Origin: Achatina immaculata
Lineage: Eukaryota; Mollusca; Gastropoda; Stylommatophora; Achatinidae
Length of the DNA: 64,000 bases
Direction: 5' to 3'
NCBI GenBank assembly: GCA_009760885.1
Contig: CM019697.1
Location: 31,116,710 to 31,180,709 of the forward strand
Numbering within the stretch: position 1 is the stretch's first letter; each line of letters opens with the position of its first letter. The position numbers and the translations under genes were made by a program. Positions 1 through 13,100 of this stretch are shown in pieces. Below the pieces are notes generated by a model, which worked only from the letters and a program-made list of their open reading frames with translations, had not been told where the DNA came from and did no database searches.

Positions 1-165
1 ATGTCTGGAGCAAGAACTTAGGATATGTTTGGAGCAGAGCCTAGCATATGTTTGGAGCAAGAGCATAGGATATATTGGGACCAAGAGCATAGGATATGTT
101 TGGAGTAAGAGTCTAGGATATGTTTGGATCAAGAGCCTAGCATATGTTAGGAGCAAGAGCACTAG
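1..165. repeat. Minisatellite, about 24-26 bp unit, ~6 copies
   Basis: Imperfect tandem copies of 'gagcaagagcctaggatatg' plus tttg, running off the left edge of the window. Confidence 0.85.
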
Positions 166-815
166 CTGAGTGCCTGAGATCCATAGAAAGCTGTTTTCTG
201 AGTTGTACAGACACTCTGTGAAACAAAATCAACATCTACTCTGTTCATATACATCAGAATGTTGTGATGGGGAAAAAGTTTCTCTATTGTTGGCACATAA
301 TAGCTGTGTTCCTGGTTGATTCCACCCAAATAAATTTTCTTAATAACTTTTACTGGTAAAATGCCGAAAAATATTTGTTGTAAAGGGTCCACAGATTTAA
401 AAATTCTTAATAGTCTCATCAATGTGAATTTAAAAAAAAAATGTTCAAAAATTTTAAAAGTTTGTTTTCTACAACCTTGACATTCCAAACTATACAGGAA
501 CATATGTAGGTACAATAATACATCTTAGGTTTAGCTGTACCAATTTTAACACCATCACCGCAATGGATGAAAAGAGTAATGGTCCTCTCCTGTGACTGTA
601 TCAAAACTTGTTTTCTTACTCTCAGGTTTTAACATCAGTACCTCATATCCACAAGATAAACACTGCACCAGCAGCCCAATGCATGTGCCAAAACGGCCTC
701 CAGATTTATGAACACACACTACAGATAGTAGTATCTGCCTATACAGACAGACTTCAGAGCCTAGGTATGGCTGAGACAGAAGCATGGAGGAGAGACTCTG
801 AGGCTTCTACAAAGT
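166..815. other. Unassigned region downstream of FNIP exon 13
   Basis: A 117-codon open frame lies on the minus strand (162-515) and starts MYLHMFLYSLECQGCRKQTF. It resembles nothing I recognise and shows no clear splice sites. It may be a decayed repeat. No FNIP C-terminal exon was visible. Confidence 0.3.
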
Positions 816-1045
816 CCTCCTGCTGACAACAGGACTCATGGAAGTGACCTCCTGCTGACAACAGGACTCATGGAAGTGACCTCCTGCTGACAACAGGACT
901 CATGGAAGTGACCTCCTGCTGACAACAGGACTCATGGAAGTGACCTCCTGCTGACAACAGGACTCATGGAAGTGACCTCCTGCTGACAACAGGACTCATG
1001 GAAGTGACCTCCTGCTGACAGCAGGACTCATGGAAGTGACCTAAC
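816..1045. repeat. Minisatellite, 32 bp unit, ~7 copies
   Basis: Near-perfect 32-bp tandem repeats of 'ctcctgctgacaacaggact' followed by catggaagtgac. Copies differ at single bases (acaac/acagc in the last), which suggests recent expansion. Confidence 0.95.
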
Positions 1046-1386
1046 TCCTTGTTTAGAAAGCTGAGCATATGAAACTGAATGCAGAAGATAAAAAAAACCA
1101 ATATAGTTTGAAAATTTATTTCTCCGAATAATGTATCCTTTTCAAAATTTTTATTCACTTATTTATTTTTTTGTTGCGTGGTTTGAATATTTATTTGTTC
1201 TTTGAAAAACTCTGCAAGAGCTACCTTCTTATAATTACAGTCCAGTTAGAACAGCCCTGCTGCTGGATTAAAAGACAAGTAATTCCTGGTGTACTCAGAA
1301 GTTTAAAAAAAAAAAGAAAAACAAATTCTAGGTCCAGGCTGAAAAAAAAAAAAACAGAAAGAAACTATTAAAACAAAAAATTCTAC
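1046..1386. other. FNIP intron 13 segment
   Basis: AT-rich with several A runs. No gene or recognised repeat seen. Confidence 0.5.
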
Positions 1387-2568
1387 CTGCTCTTAGTCAG
1401 CTGAACTGTCATGCAGGGTGGAGTTTTGGAATCTTGATTGACTGGTCTTGAGAGAAGAAGTTTGCTTAAAGAATCAGTCTCATCTTTACCGTCAAATGGA
1501 AATGATGCCAATTCTGCTGCAGAAAAATCCCCCCTGGGTTCAGCTTCACTAGCACCGTCTGTGACTTTACTTAATTGTTGTGTAAGTCTAGATCTGGTCT
1601 TCCCTTCTGAAAAAGACTGAGACTTGGACACTGGTTTAGCAGCCGCTGACTTCAGCTTTGTTTCAGGTGCAGCGCCACCAACAAGCCCAACACGTTCGGT
1701 ACGAGGTGGACTGGGCACTGTGGCAGAAGTAACACAGCAGATCGGGAAGGAGTCTGGTCCATGATTGTAGAGTTCACTCATACCAGTCAGCTCTTCGGAA
1801 GGGGGTATTAAAGTAGAGAGATTAGAGTCGATGGAAGAATCTTCAGTTTCTATTTCTTTTTTAAAATCACAGGCTTTATGATCAGTTTTTAACGGCAAAA
1901 TAAATGGGTCACTATGTACATGACTCAACCGTGGGTGATTTTTATTTGAAGCATTATTTGCACAATTAGCTACAACATTCACTTTTTCACATCTGCAGAC
2001 TTCAGAAGAAGTTTTTCCCAAAATTTCGTTACTGCTAATAGTACTTATACTTTTCTGGTCTTGTTCACTGCTACTTTCAATATTAGCACCATTATAACCA
2101 CTGTCACTTCTTTCCAAACAACAATTACAGCGGAGTTTTGTAGAAGTTTGAGCTTCATGGGGAAATTTTGTTTCATCAATGGCTTCATTATCTGCCACGT
2201 CTGCATGTCTCAGCCGCTTATGCTCTTGAACGCCACCTTTTCCATTGATCACATGCTCAGATAGTCCGTTGTCTTCACCGCTGCTAATGCTGTTCTGTTT
2301 GGATACAAAAACTCCATCACTAGGGCTTGTGCTCTGTTCAAGTCCGTCGCTCAGTGTCTTCTCACTCGGTGATGGAGATGACAGCACTTCAAACTGAGTG
2401 CTGTTGACAATACTGCTGAGACACTGAAGGTCTGCATTCTCCTGCACTTCACTGCAGCGAATAAAATAACTCAGCATAAACAAAAACCGTTTCACAACAT
2501 CAGCCTTCTTTCCAATCACAACTGTCCGAGAAATTTTCAGAGGAAAACCTATGGCCCCAAACAAGTCA
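1387..2568 (-). CDS. FNIP: FNIP exon 13, large exon
   Basis: Acceptor CTACCAG|T and donor AGCAG|GTAGAA, 1,182 nt, exit phase 2. It begins [20 protein letters not shown] and [20 protein letters not shown] (conserved). A long serine- and acid-rich, poorly conserved region follows, as in vertebrate FNIPs where it is phosphorylated. It contains cysteine-rich patches ([20 protein letters not shown]). A frame continuing upstream of the acceptor into the intron is an artefact of open reading. Confidence 0.94.
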
Positions 2569-5500
2569 CTGGTAGGAAAGAAACAAACATTTAGCAGATT
2601 TATAAACAAAACTAATGCAGACAACCTTGTTAACCAGTACATTTAAGAAACTTTAATAGAGTTAAGTAATATATTGCTATATTTAAACACATCTAATAGT
2701 TATATGTCATAATCAACCTAAAATAACAAAAGAAATTTCAATACACAAAAGTCTGAAATAATTTTTTTCTGTAGTAAGTGAAAAGTAGTCAGCTATGAAT
2801 CATACATTTTAATATATGGGATCTAACAAATTGTTTTACATATTACATCCTTCCAGTGCCATTAAATGTCACATAGGTCTCACATGGTAGTTCGCCAAGT
2901 TTTCCTGTTTTCTGCAAGCTTTAAAACCTCATCAAGGGATTTTATGCTTGCTAATTTGGCCTCTCTTAACAATGTCCTCTTTAGAGTTTCGCGTGGCCGA
3001 CCTCTTTTTCCTCGGCCTGCTGTGTTCCACTAATAATGGGATTGCAAAATTCCATTAACTAAGATGCAGTAAGAAATGATCTGAAACTCTTTTCTTCACA
3101 CACAGTTTCAACACTTCTAGCAAATCTATATCCTTTTCACACACTAGTTAGTACTTGTGACACACATCCCAAGAAAAGGTAAAGGTAAAGTTCCCATTTC
3201 CATGCCATTAAGATGTTGGGGAATACGGTGTTAGGCCCATACCTTCCATGACTTTCAGCACATGAAAGTGTGTTGTGGTCAGTATCACACCTGGTGGAAT
3301 TTACCTTCTCAAATTTCACACAACCCAAATAATATTCATAAATACTTATTTGTATTTTACACATTTTTTTAGTCTAAAAATCTCAGAAAGTTTATCTTCT
3401 CCAAATCCAGCGAAAAAAAAAAAATTGCCCACACTTCCACAGTTTCTAAAACTGTTCTTCAACAGAGTTACACAAAAACATTTCTTAAAGAGAATTCTGT
3501 TTTAACAGCCACATGCAAACACACAGTTCCATGAACCAGTCTCAACAGCAAATCTTACTCTATATTTGTTGATGATGATGTAAGCTTACTAACTGTTGGC
3601 TGTGAACAATTAGTTTCACCTGAAACTGAAGATTACTCTCTCAAAGCTCTTCTCTGCTATATTTGGTTACTTGACAAAAGATAATCTCAAGATTACAATG
3701 TACAATTTGATGATGCTATGAGTAAAGATTGCATCTCTCAAATATGGCTGAATATGGAAAAAAAAATTCTCCAGTGATCATTAAATATATTGTCTTAAAA
3801 TTGTGTTTTTCTCACTTTTCAAATTTTCATGCAATTTAAAACTAATAAAGCATTTATTAGACTTACAAAGTCAAGAAATATATTTGTTTCCTTCCCTTTT
3901 TTCTTTTTTTTTTATGAACAGTACTGTCGGAGTGACTCAATGTGCATAAATTCACTTGTCTGTGGTTGTTTCAGTGAGCAATGCAATAATTAGTGGTATT
4001 TCCATTTACATAGCCAATGTACAGTATTCTGTTATTATTTAAACTGACAGTGAAGATGCACATTTAAGTAAGTAAAGCTATATTTAATAATTTAGTAATG
4101 CGATCAGTCTTGACAGACTGAAAAATTTAAGTACACAAATGTCCTACTGAGTCACTGACAGTACATTTTTAAGCTGTAAATACTCAGAAACAGAGCCGCT
4201 TTATAAACTTGTTTGTACATGGCCTGCATGTAATGGCACTCTTATGAAAGTGAAATGCACCACCTTTAACAAGTGTTAAGCTCTCTTTTCAATATAAACT
4301 CCATTACTGTACTCACCCAAGCTGTGCCCACAGAGGATTGTATGGATGACTCTTGGTCAGTGTGTCAACCTAGGGTAATAAAACATTCTACTGATGATTT
4401 ATGGGAACAGCATCAGCCTATGTTGGAACTTAGAGCCAGGACAAGAAACAACTACAGGGAGAGCTTCTGCTTGCCGGTGACGCAACTTTTGTGGCAAGCA
4501 GTGTTGCTTCTCTGCAGTCATTGACAGTATGGTCTGAGCATGTAGTTTATTCTCACTGACAAAAATATTTTAAAAAGCAGGCAACAAAAACTGCACATAA
4601 GAATACTGTACTATGTATGGCCTACCAGAGCACCATTTATATTAGAACCAATGGGACTTGTATAGACCAAATATGCTGGAGTCATCAATGGAAACAGTCT
4701 TCATCTCTGCTACAGGCAAAATGTACTTTACACACAGCAATGGCTAAGTCAGGCCCACATTATTTTTTGACAGCCAAGGATCTATGCTAATTGATTGGGT
4801 ACGATGCTGACACTTAAAGGGCCACAATAAAGGCAAAGAAACCTGGTGTTTATTATATGGGACCCATCCATCTCTATGACAATGCTAGGTCACACAAACA
4901 ATGCATAAGAGAAACTGCAGTTGATGAAGAAGAAATCTGTTCTATCTCTCTTCTACAGCCCCAAAATGATGCCATGTAATAACCATATGTCTAAGCCTAT
5001 GAAAATAAGATTCACAAAGATCAACTGTTTGAAACGGTCAAATATGTCCATGTTTTGGTTTTACACTTCGTTTTTATCACTGTGGCAATTACAGGAAATG
5101 TGGGATGCTGGACTTAACTGTAACAATCAGTTTCAGAGTTCTGCATGAACAATTCTATTCATGTAGTTTACTTACTTATTAAACATATCTTATATAAGTC
5201 ATGCATTTCATTCTCGATTAAAAAGGACAGAGTGAACATGTAACATTACCCATTTAGCCGTGAGCTTGTCCTGGTATGTGTTAGATGAGGTCACATTGGC
5301 AGGTGTAACTGTGGCCACCCAGGCCAGATGATGTGTCAGCACGGCCGACAGAAGTGTACTCACAAAACTAGTGGAGGAAACAGAGAGGACCTCCAGTCTT
5401 CATCATGTGATACTGATTATCAGGTTGTGATATTAGCACTCATCATGTGATACTGATTATCAGGTTGTGATATTAGCACTCATCATGTGATACTGATTAT

Positions 5501-7128
5501 CAGGTTGTGATATTAGCACTCATCATGTGATACTGATTATCAGGTTGTGATATTAGCACTCATCATGTGATACTGATTATCAGGTTGTGATATTAGCACT
5601 CATCATGTGATGCTAATGCACAGTATGTGATATGACTCAGATTGAAACAGGCATGAAACAAGGATGAATACTGTCTCCTTTGCTTTTTGGAATTACAATA
5701 TACTTCATAATGAAAAAATGCTGCACAGGTAACACATGAATTGACTGGGTAAATGGGACCCAACTAGAAGATCTTGATTTTGCTGATGACATAACTCTTA
5801 TCAGTAACAATGTGAATTCCATGCAAGAAATAACGGATAGCTTGTCTTCACTGGCTAGCAAAATAGGACTTGAAATTAACAAGGACAAAACAAAATAATG
5901 AAACTTCCCATTAATCAAAATGGAAAAATACACTTAGAAGGGACAGATATTGAAGAAGTCAATCAATTTGCATACCTTGACAGCTACATAGACCAGGATG
6001 GTGACACCAGGAAGGAAGTTAGAATCAGAATTGCAAAAGCTGCATCGATCTTCAAGAATCTTGAGAACATATGGCATTCAAAAGTTATAAGCACAAAAAC
6101 CAAGTTGAGACTATTCAATTCAAATGTAATATCCACCCTCATTTATGCATGTGAAAGCTGGAAAACAACTAAAGAAATAAACAAGAAATTAGACTCTTTT
6201 GAAAACAAATGCCTAAGGAAAATACTCAGAATCAAGTGGAACGATTTCAAGAACAATGCAGAGATAAGACAGATGACTGAACAACAACCAGTCTCATGGG
6301 TGATCAGGAAAAGGAGATGGACATATGTTGGTCATGTGATGAGAAGAAACAGTCAGAGAATCCCAAAACAAACTATCAACTGAAACACAACAGGCCAAAG
6401 AAAAAGAGGCAGACTGCGTGAAACTCTGAAGAGGACATTGTTAAGAAAGGCCAAATTAATAGGTATAAAATCCCTTGATGAGGTTGAAAGGCTCGCCGAA
6501 GACATGAAAAACTGGCAAACTACCTTGCGAGCCCTATGTGACGTTTAACGGCACGGGAAGGATATAAGATAAGATATGACTCTCATCATGTGATAATGAC
6601 TCATCATGTGATACTGACTCTCATCATGTGTTAATGACTCTCATCATGTGATACTAGCTCTCATGTGATACTAGCTCTCATAATGTGATACAGACTCTCA
6701 TCATGTGATACTAACTCTCATAATGTGATACAGACTCTCATCATGTGATACTAACTCTCATAATGTGATACTAACTCTCATCATGTGATACTAACTCTCA
6801 TAATGTGATACAGACTCTCATCATGTGATACTAACTCTCATAATGTGATACTGACTCTTGTCATGCAGTTCTGGCTCTCGCTGACACTTAAAACTGCTAA
6901 AATATAAATAACAGTCTCTTAGTTTTGTTTCTCAGTTGCCTGTGCAGGCAAAATCCCTCCATATATCTCAGGAACAGGCAGCACTCTCAGCTTCCCTCCC
7001 TGCCTAATGTTCTCTATGCTTCATAAGGCATCCTTCATTCTTCTTTCCCTCCTTGTCACTCCAGGTTGCAGAAACTTTGCTTCTTGGTCTTCCTTCTGTA
7101 TGATCTTTCACCTCCATCACACATGACC

Positions 7129-7165
<37 letters not shown>

Positions 7166-10100
7166 GCTTACAGCAAAGATTCAAAGTAGTGTTTTTATTG
7201 AGCAAAGAGCAGCAAGGTCAATGCAATTCCAATCACAAGAAACAAGATTCGTTTTCTGTGCAAAACTATCTAAGGTGTAAAATTCACTTACAATCTGCAG
7301 TTCTTGTTGTTGTACTTGGTGACTAGCCCTGCAAAGGTCTCCATAAACTTCTCACAGAGCCTCATTTTATACGAGGTGGTGGATGTCATAGTCAGCCACA
7401 CTGGTTCTGGAAGGCGAGGAGCCATATACAGGTCATAAATATCACTGCGGAAAGTATCGAGTGCCTGAAATATCATAAAATGGATTCATCAAATTTAATG
7501 ATTAGACACTGTTCTGAAGTGCTACTTTCAGGCTGTTTGCTTCTAATTAAAAATATACTTAATATTATTTACGACAACAATATCTCTCAAGAATTTTACT
7601 GTCAATATGCCCTTATAGCAAATCTGAAAATCACATACTTATAACCTGGTTACACATCTAATTACTGCAGAAAGATTAAGTGGTTACAAACCCAGCACAA
7701 ATGTGCACAGTAATGGAATATCTCAAAATAAGTAACAACAGAACCCATCCACTTCAAAGAAGTATACACAATAAAAGAAACCACATTAAAAAGGCAAAAA
7801 TGTGGATGGATGAAGTGGAAGAGTCAATAAGCATAATTAGTGACCCTAAACAAATATTAAACCAAGAGGCCTATAGGAGTGCTGTTAGGGAGGCAAAGTT
7901 CCGCAAGGGACATGCAAATGACTGACTGACCGAAACAAATATCAACAGAACTTGACTGGATTAAATGTGGCAAGCAACACCAAAATCTAACTAAAGGACA
8001 CATAATTCTAACCACAGAATGCCAGAAATGAGTGAAAGAAAAAAACGCAAGATAAAATCAATGAACTAATTAAGGTACACACAACCATGAAGACATTATT
8101 TAGACAGACAGATCAGTAACAAGGGGAAATGGAAGTGGCTAGGGCTTTGCAGCTTATCATGGAGGAAAAACTCATGGCCGGAGCTTACACCAACACTTGC
8201 TCAAGCATGCAAAGGAAACTGAGGCTGTTATACAAACCTTAAAATGAATGATGACACAAAATGCACAATGAGCAATCATCATTATGGATTCTCAAACTGT
8301 GCTGAAGAGGGTAAAACACAACACCATTAGAACTGAATGGCTAGAAATAGTAGCAAAATCATGGTTCTGAGGACTGTCATAGCCAGAGGTGGTGTGGAGG
8401 ATATGCTCTCCACTCCAATTAAATGTCTCCAAGGCGTGCATCTCAAATAGCCTCTGACAGTCAAGTCCAGCTCCTGGCCTTCTCGTGGCAGAACTGTTCA
8501 AACTGACAGGAGGAGCGAAGGCAAATATCTGGCACCTGAAAACCAGATGTTTTGGGTAGATGAGAGTCTTGTTTGGTAGCTCATCTGAGAAAAGGAAAAT
8601 TCTGATTTAAAACCTGCTGCTGGCGAGATTCTTCAGCTGCTGTGCGTGGAGTGGGGCTCCTCCCGGCCAGTGAAGAAAGGTGTGAATGGGGTTGCTGCGT
8701 GCCGCCAGCGTGGAAAAGGTGAAGATTAAGTGAAGTAATCAGTAGTCTCGAGGTCAGGACTGCTTAAATCACGGCACCTCTGCTCTGGAGGTTGGCCACA
8801 TCCTATGGGCACCCATACTGGGTGAACTGCCTGAACTGGCTTAACCCAGGAGTTAAACTATGACACTGCTGGCAAGATTCTTCGTATGCCGCGTGTGGGA
8901 TGAAACTCCTCCCGGTGAATGAAAAAAATGTGAAAAGGGTTGCCACGCAGCGCTGCTGAGAAAAGGTGATGGAATGGATAAAGTGAAGATTAATCGGTTT
9001 GTCCAGTAATCTCGCGACAAGAGCTACTCATACCACGGCACCTATGCTCTAGAGGCAGGCCATGTCCGATATACACCCATACTGGTGAAATATGCCTAAA
9101 CAGGCTTAACCCAGGGGTGAAACTTGATGACTACTCATGTCATGGTACCTCCGCTCTAGAGGTCGAACATGTCCTAAACGTGCCCATACTGGGATAATAC
9201 ACCTAAACCCAGGGGTGAAACCTACTAGTGGCGAGGAATCATCCTCCTGGACAAAAGTTCGATCCTGGTCACAACTAGGAAGGGTAGCACCCATGATCAC
9301 AAAACGCTGAAGTCGGAGACACTGGACCAGTGCAGTTTAGATAGGCAACCACCTCTCACCCGATGGCGATATATGCGTATCCTAATCAAGCTGAGGTTTT
9401 CTGGTGAGAAAGTCCAATGCTGGACTAGGTGGGCAACCACTTCTCACCCAGTAGGGATATATGGATATCCAAAACAATTCGAGGTTTTCAGGTGAGAAAA
9501 TCCAACTCTGGGCTGGAAGGACTGCCACCTCTTACCCAGTGGGGATATAATGATATCCAAAACAAGTGTTTGAGATTTTCCGGTGAGAAAGTTCAACTCT
9601 AGATTAAACTGGTGCAATGAAAACCACAGTGCCATGCAATCCCGTTTCTGCAACCCACCAAGAATACAGGCTCAAGCCCTGTGATACTCTGAACCTAATG
9701 TGGTCCTCTCTGGGATCTTTTGTGGCCCCCATGGGGACCACAGGACCAATCAAGGACCACAGGAGTAAATTCAGTAGGATCACGAGGCGATCTTGGTGGC
9801 AGAAGTGAACGAAAAAGAAGAAGTAGCAAAATCATAAATCCAAAATAACACAAGGAGACAATGGAAATGAAAAAAAGCTGACCAGCTAGCAAGGACCAAC
9901 CTGGAAAACCTCATAAAAATAGGCAAAAAAGGGACCTATATAACTCCATGCAACAAAAAAAACTGAAGAACAGGTGGCCCAAAATCTTTTCATCGAAAGC
10001 ACACACCATGCATGCCTAACTGAGCTACAAGTAACAAAGGCAGTGGATGCAAATCCCTTTTATGTGATAGGACATGGTGAATACACAACCAACATAACAT

Positions 10101-13100
10101 CAAGTAATATCTCCAAAAAACATTGAAGGTCATCCTAATGTTGAAACCTGAACATGGGTGGACATGACCAGAGTTTAATGAAGCAGCTCCCCAGGACCAG
10201 CAACAGAGCTGGGTCTTTTTCCAGTTCCAGTTCCAGATTATTTGGTTATAAACTTCTGCAAATCTTTGTCAGCCTTTTGTCCCAGTATTTCCACAACAGG
10301 CTGGAGCCCAGTCTAACTGGCATCTCAGCTCTACCTGATCTACAACACTAATTTATCAACACTGATAAATAAACTGCCAAGCTTTGCATAAATAATGCAG
10401 CCTTTGATCTGGAATTCAAGGTCCCCGATTTTGTGATCTGATTTCCGTAACCTGCAGCATTATCTTCTTCATTTGCCAGGTTGTCTAGTGTTTACAGTCC
10501 CTGTTAGTATGATCTAATGTTTTGAAGACTGATCTTGAAGTGCATGCTGGTTTTATTTTACCCAGATCTGCAAAAGTGCAGAAGGTGGGAAATAGTAACC
10601 TGCAAAGACTAATGAAACAGTCACGTACCTCCATTATTGCTGGTAGGAAACTCCTTGGATTGAAATAAGCCTTCTCTACGACAGATCGTAGCTTTTCCAC
10701 ATGCCCTTCAATCAGGGCAAAATGAGAGAAGAAGAAACTCTGAAACAGCCTTAGGATAAATAAAATATAAAAAATAAGGAACATGAAAATAATCACACTA
10801 CAATATATGGCTTTGCTGTGTTACTTTTTTTTTTTTCTTAATTCAAATTTTAACTCTTCCCGTGCCACAGGAAGAAACGCAGACGTTCAGTTAGATGCCA
10901 GAGTAAAAGCGCGGGTCTTAATATGTCAGGGGGTATAGTTGTAAAATGAAATGGAAAACAATATTTCCATGTACTTCTGTGTACTTATTATGTTTCAAAG
11001 TATAACTAAATGTATGAAAATTTCATAAATGCAGAGTTTTTTAGGAAAAAAGAAGTAATGTGATGTTTTTAGACAATGATTGTGCCCAGCTCACCATAGG
11101 CTAGGTCTAGATCTACACTACTTACCATCTGAGATGTCTAGATCTATTTGTCGATCTCGTATTGTGATTCTATGTTGATTTCTTGCTAAATTAATACCTG
11201 AAATAACCTCCTAACTACTTCTCCAGTCGTCTCATATGCCTAGATCTACTTGGGATATATTCAAGAGCAGTGGGGCGGTCACAGGCCATGTCAATACCCC
11301 TATCTACATCATCAAAAATTGAAAATTTTCTCTGTTTCTCTTCCTTTTTCTCACTCGGCATCGCTCATAACTAAGCACTCTTTCACCATTTTGAAAAGTG
11401 TCACCGGAAACGCAGATGAAATATGTATAATCTAAATGTTACACTGGTTGTTTTATTGAAACAAACCAAGAGTCAAAATACCAATCATTGGCAAGCATTA
11501 GGAAACTGGAAGGGTCGAAAAATCGACCAATGGCACGAAAAGAGTTAAACTACAATACAGATTAAATGTAGGCCTTTTGTCACTTCATGATGAAAACATG
11601 ACAGGTCTTCTTATTATAAATTTTTGCATTTTTGATCTGGTAGCCCAAGGGTTAAAAAGATTGGTGGGGGGTGCATGGATTGTCCTTTACTGAATAAATT
11701 TATACAAAAGTCCTTATGCAACCTAACAAAAATTACTACACACAGATATAACAACTTCCAAAACTTTACTATAGGTAGTAAGTTAACAAAGTTAAAAATG
11801 AGAAATAAAAGCCAAAAGGTGCTGCTACATTAAAGAAACTTACTCATTGCTTTCATCATCTTTCTCGTCATGTGAACCAAAAATGATGCCTACAGCCAGC
11901 TTGCATTTGCGTGGTCGAGTAACCAAGTTCTGAAGTGAGATAAAAATATCTAAGCATTTTCAAATAAGAACCAGATTCCAAGTACAAAATGAATGGAGAA
12001 AAGCAGGTGCTGTCAAATGGCCATAGAAATTACTGAAGTTATAGTTCTGGAACTAAAGTTTTCTTGTAGAAGTCTTGACCAAAAAATGGATTTCACAGTC
12101 TCTTGAGAAGATCAATTATTTAAGAACTTTAAATGTTCCACAGATTTGTGAAGCATGATTTGACAACGGATTACAACAGTAGAGTCCCTTTGCATTCCGC
12201 TCAGTTTGTATACCAGTACAGTTTTCTCTGCTAGTCTTTGTATAAAGAGACTGACCCTAAGACAGCAGGGTACCTATTTTGAACTGGTGCTATTTATTCA
12301 GATATTCACAGCTGACCTCTATATCTTGATGCTGCTCCATCATCCGCCACCCTGTGGATGCACCCAGTGGAAGGACAGGCTCCTCCCCACAGGTAGGGAC
12401 AGAAGCTGGAGAACCTAGTAAAGACTGGAAAATTCAAGGGAAAAAAAGAAGAGAGGAAGCCAAAGAAAAGAATATCTGGAAAAATAAAAGCATCTGATGT
12501 ATTCAGAAACACCAAGGACCCCACAAGATGGAGAAGCACAATAGTATTCAGAAACACCAAGGACCCCACAAGATGGAAAAGCACGATAGTATTCAGAAAC
12601 ACCAAGACCCCACAAGATGGAGAAGCATGACAGTATTCAGAAGCACCAAGGACCCCACAAGATGGAGAACCACAATCGGCAGGACTATCCTGCCCAGCAT
12701 ATAATAATACATCTTCCAATGTATGTTGCTGACCAAATTACATAAATTTAAGGCACATTTTGAAATGTCATTTTTTTCTTGGTGACAATATAACAAAGAA
12801 ATTGAAAAAAAAAGAAGTAAAATCCAGCAAATAAAATACTGAAAGAAAACTATATCCACAAAAAAATAGCATCAGTGCTGAGAAGGGCTCAGAGAGCTTG
12901 TGAATTTAAAACACTATTTAAAAAAAACATCATAGTTCCCCCAGAAAGTTAAAAAAAAACTTGCCTCCTCACTTACAGTATACTTCAAAAATATAACAGA
13001 AAAAAATGTTACATATAAGAAATATAATGAGTAGACTGGAATGATAATGAACGATGGAATCTTTGAAAAATCTTAGACCAGTTACTACTACATGAAACTG

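Noticed and set aside
162..515. 117-codon minus-strand frame as the FNIP C-terminal exon
   Set aside because: No similarity to the FNIP C-terminal domain and no splice sites in suitable phase.
5401..6872. CRISPR-like array (regular repeats)
   Set aside because: Units are head-to-tail without unique spacers, in a eukaryotic intron.
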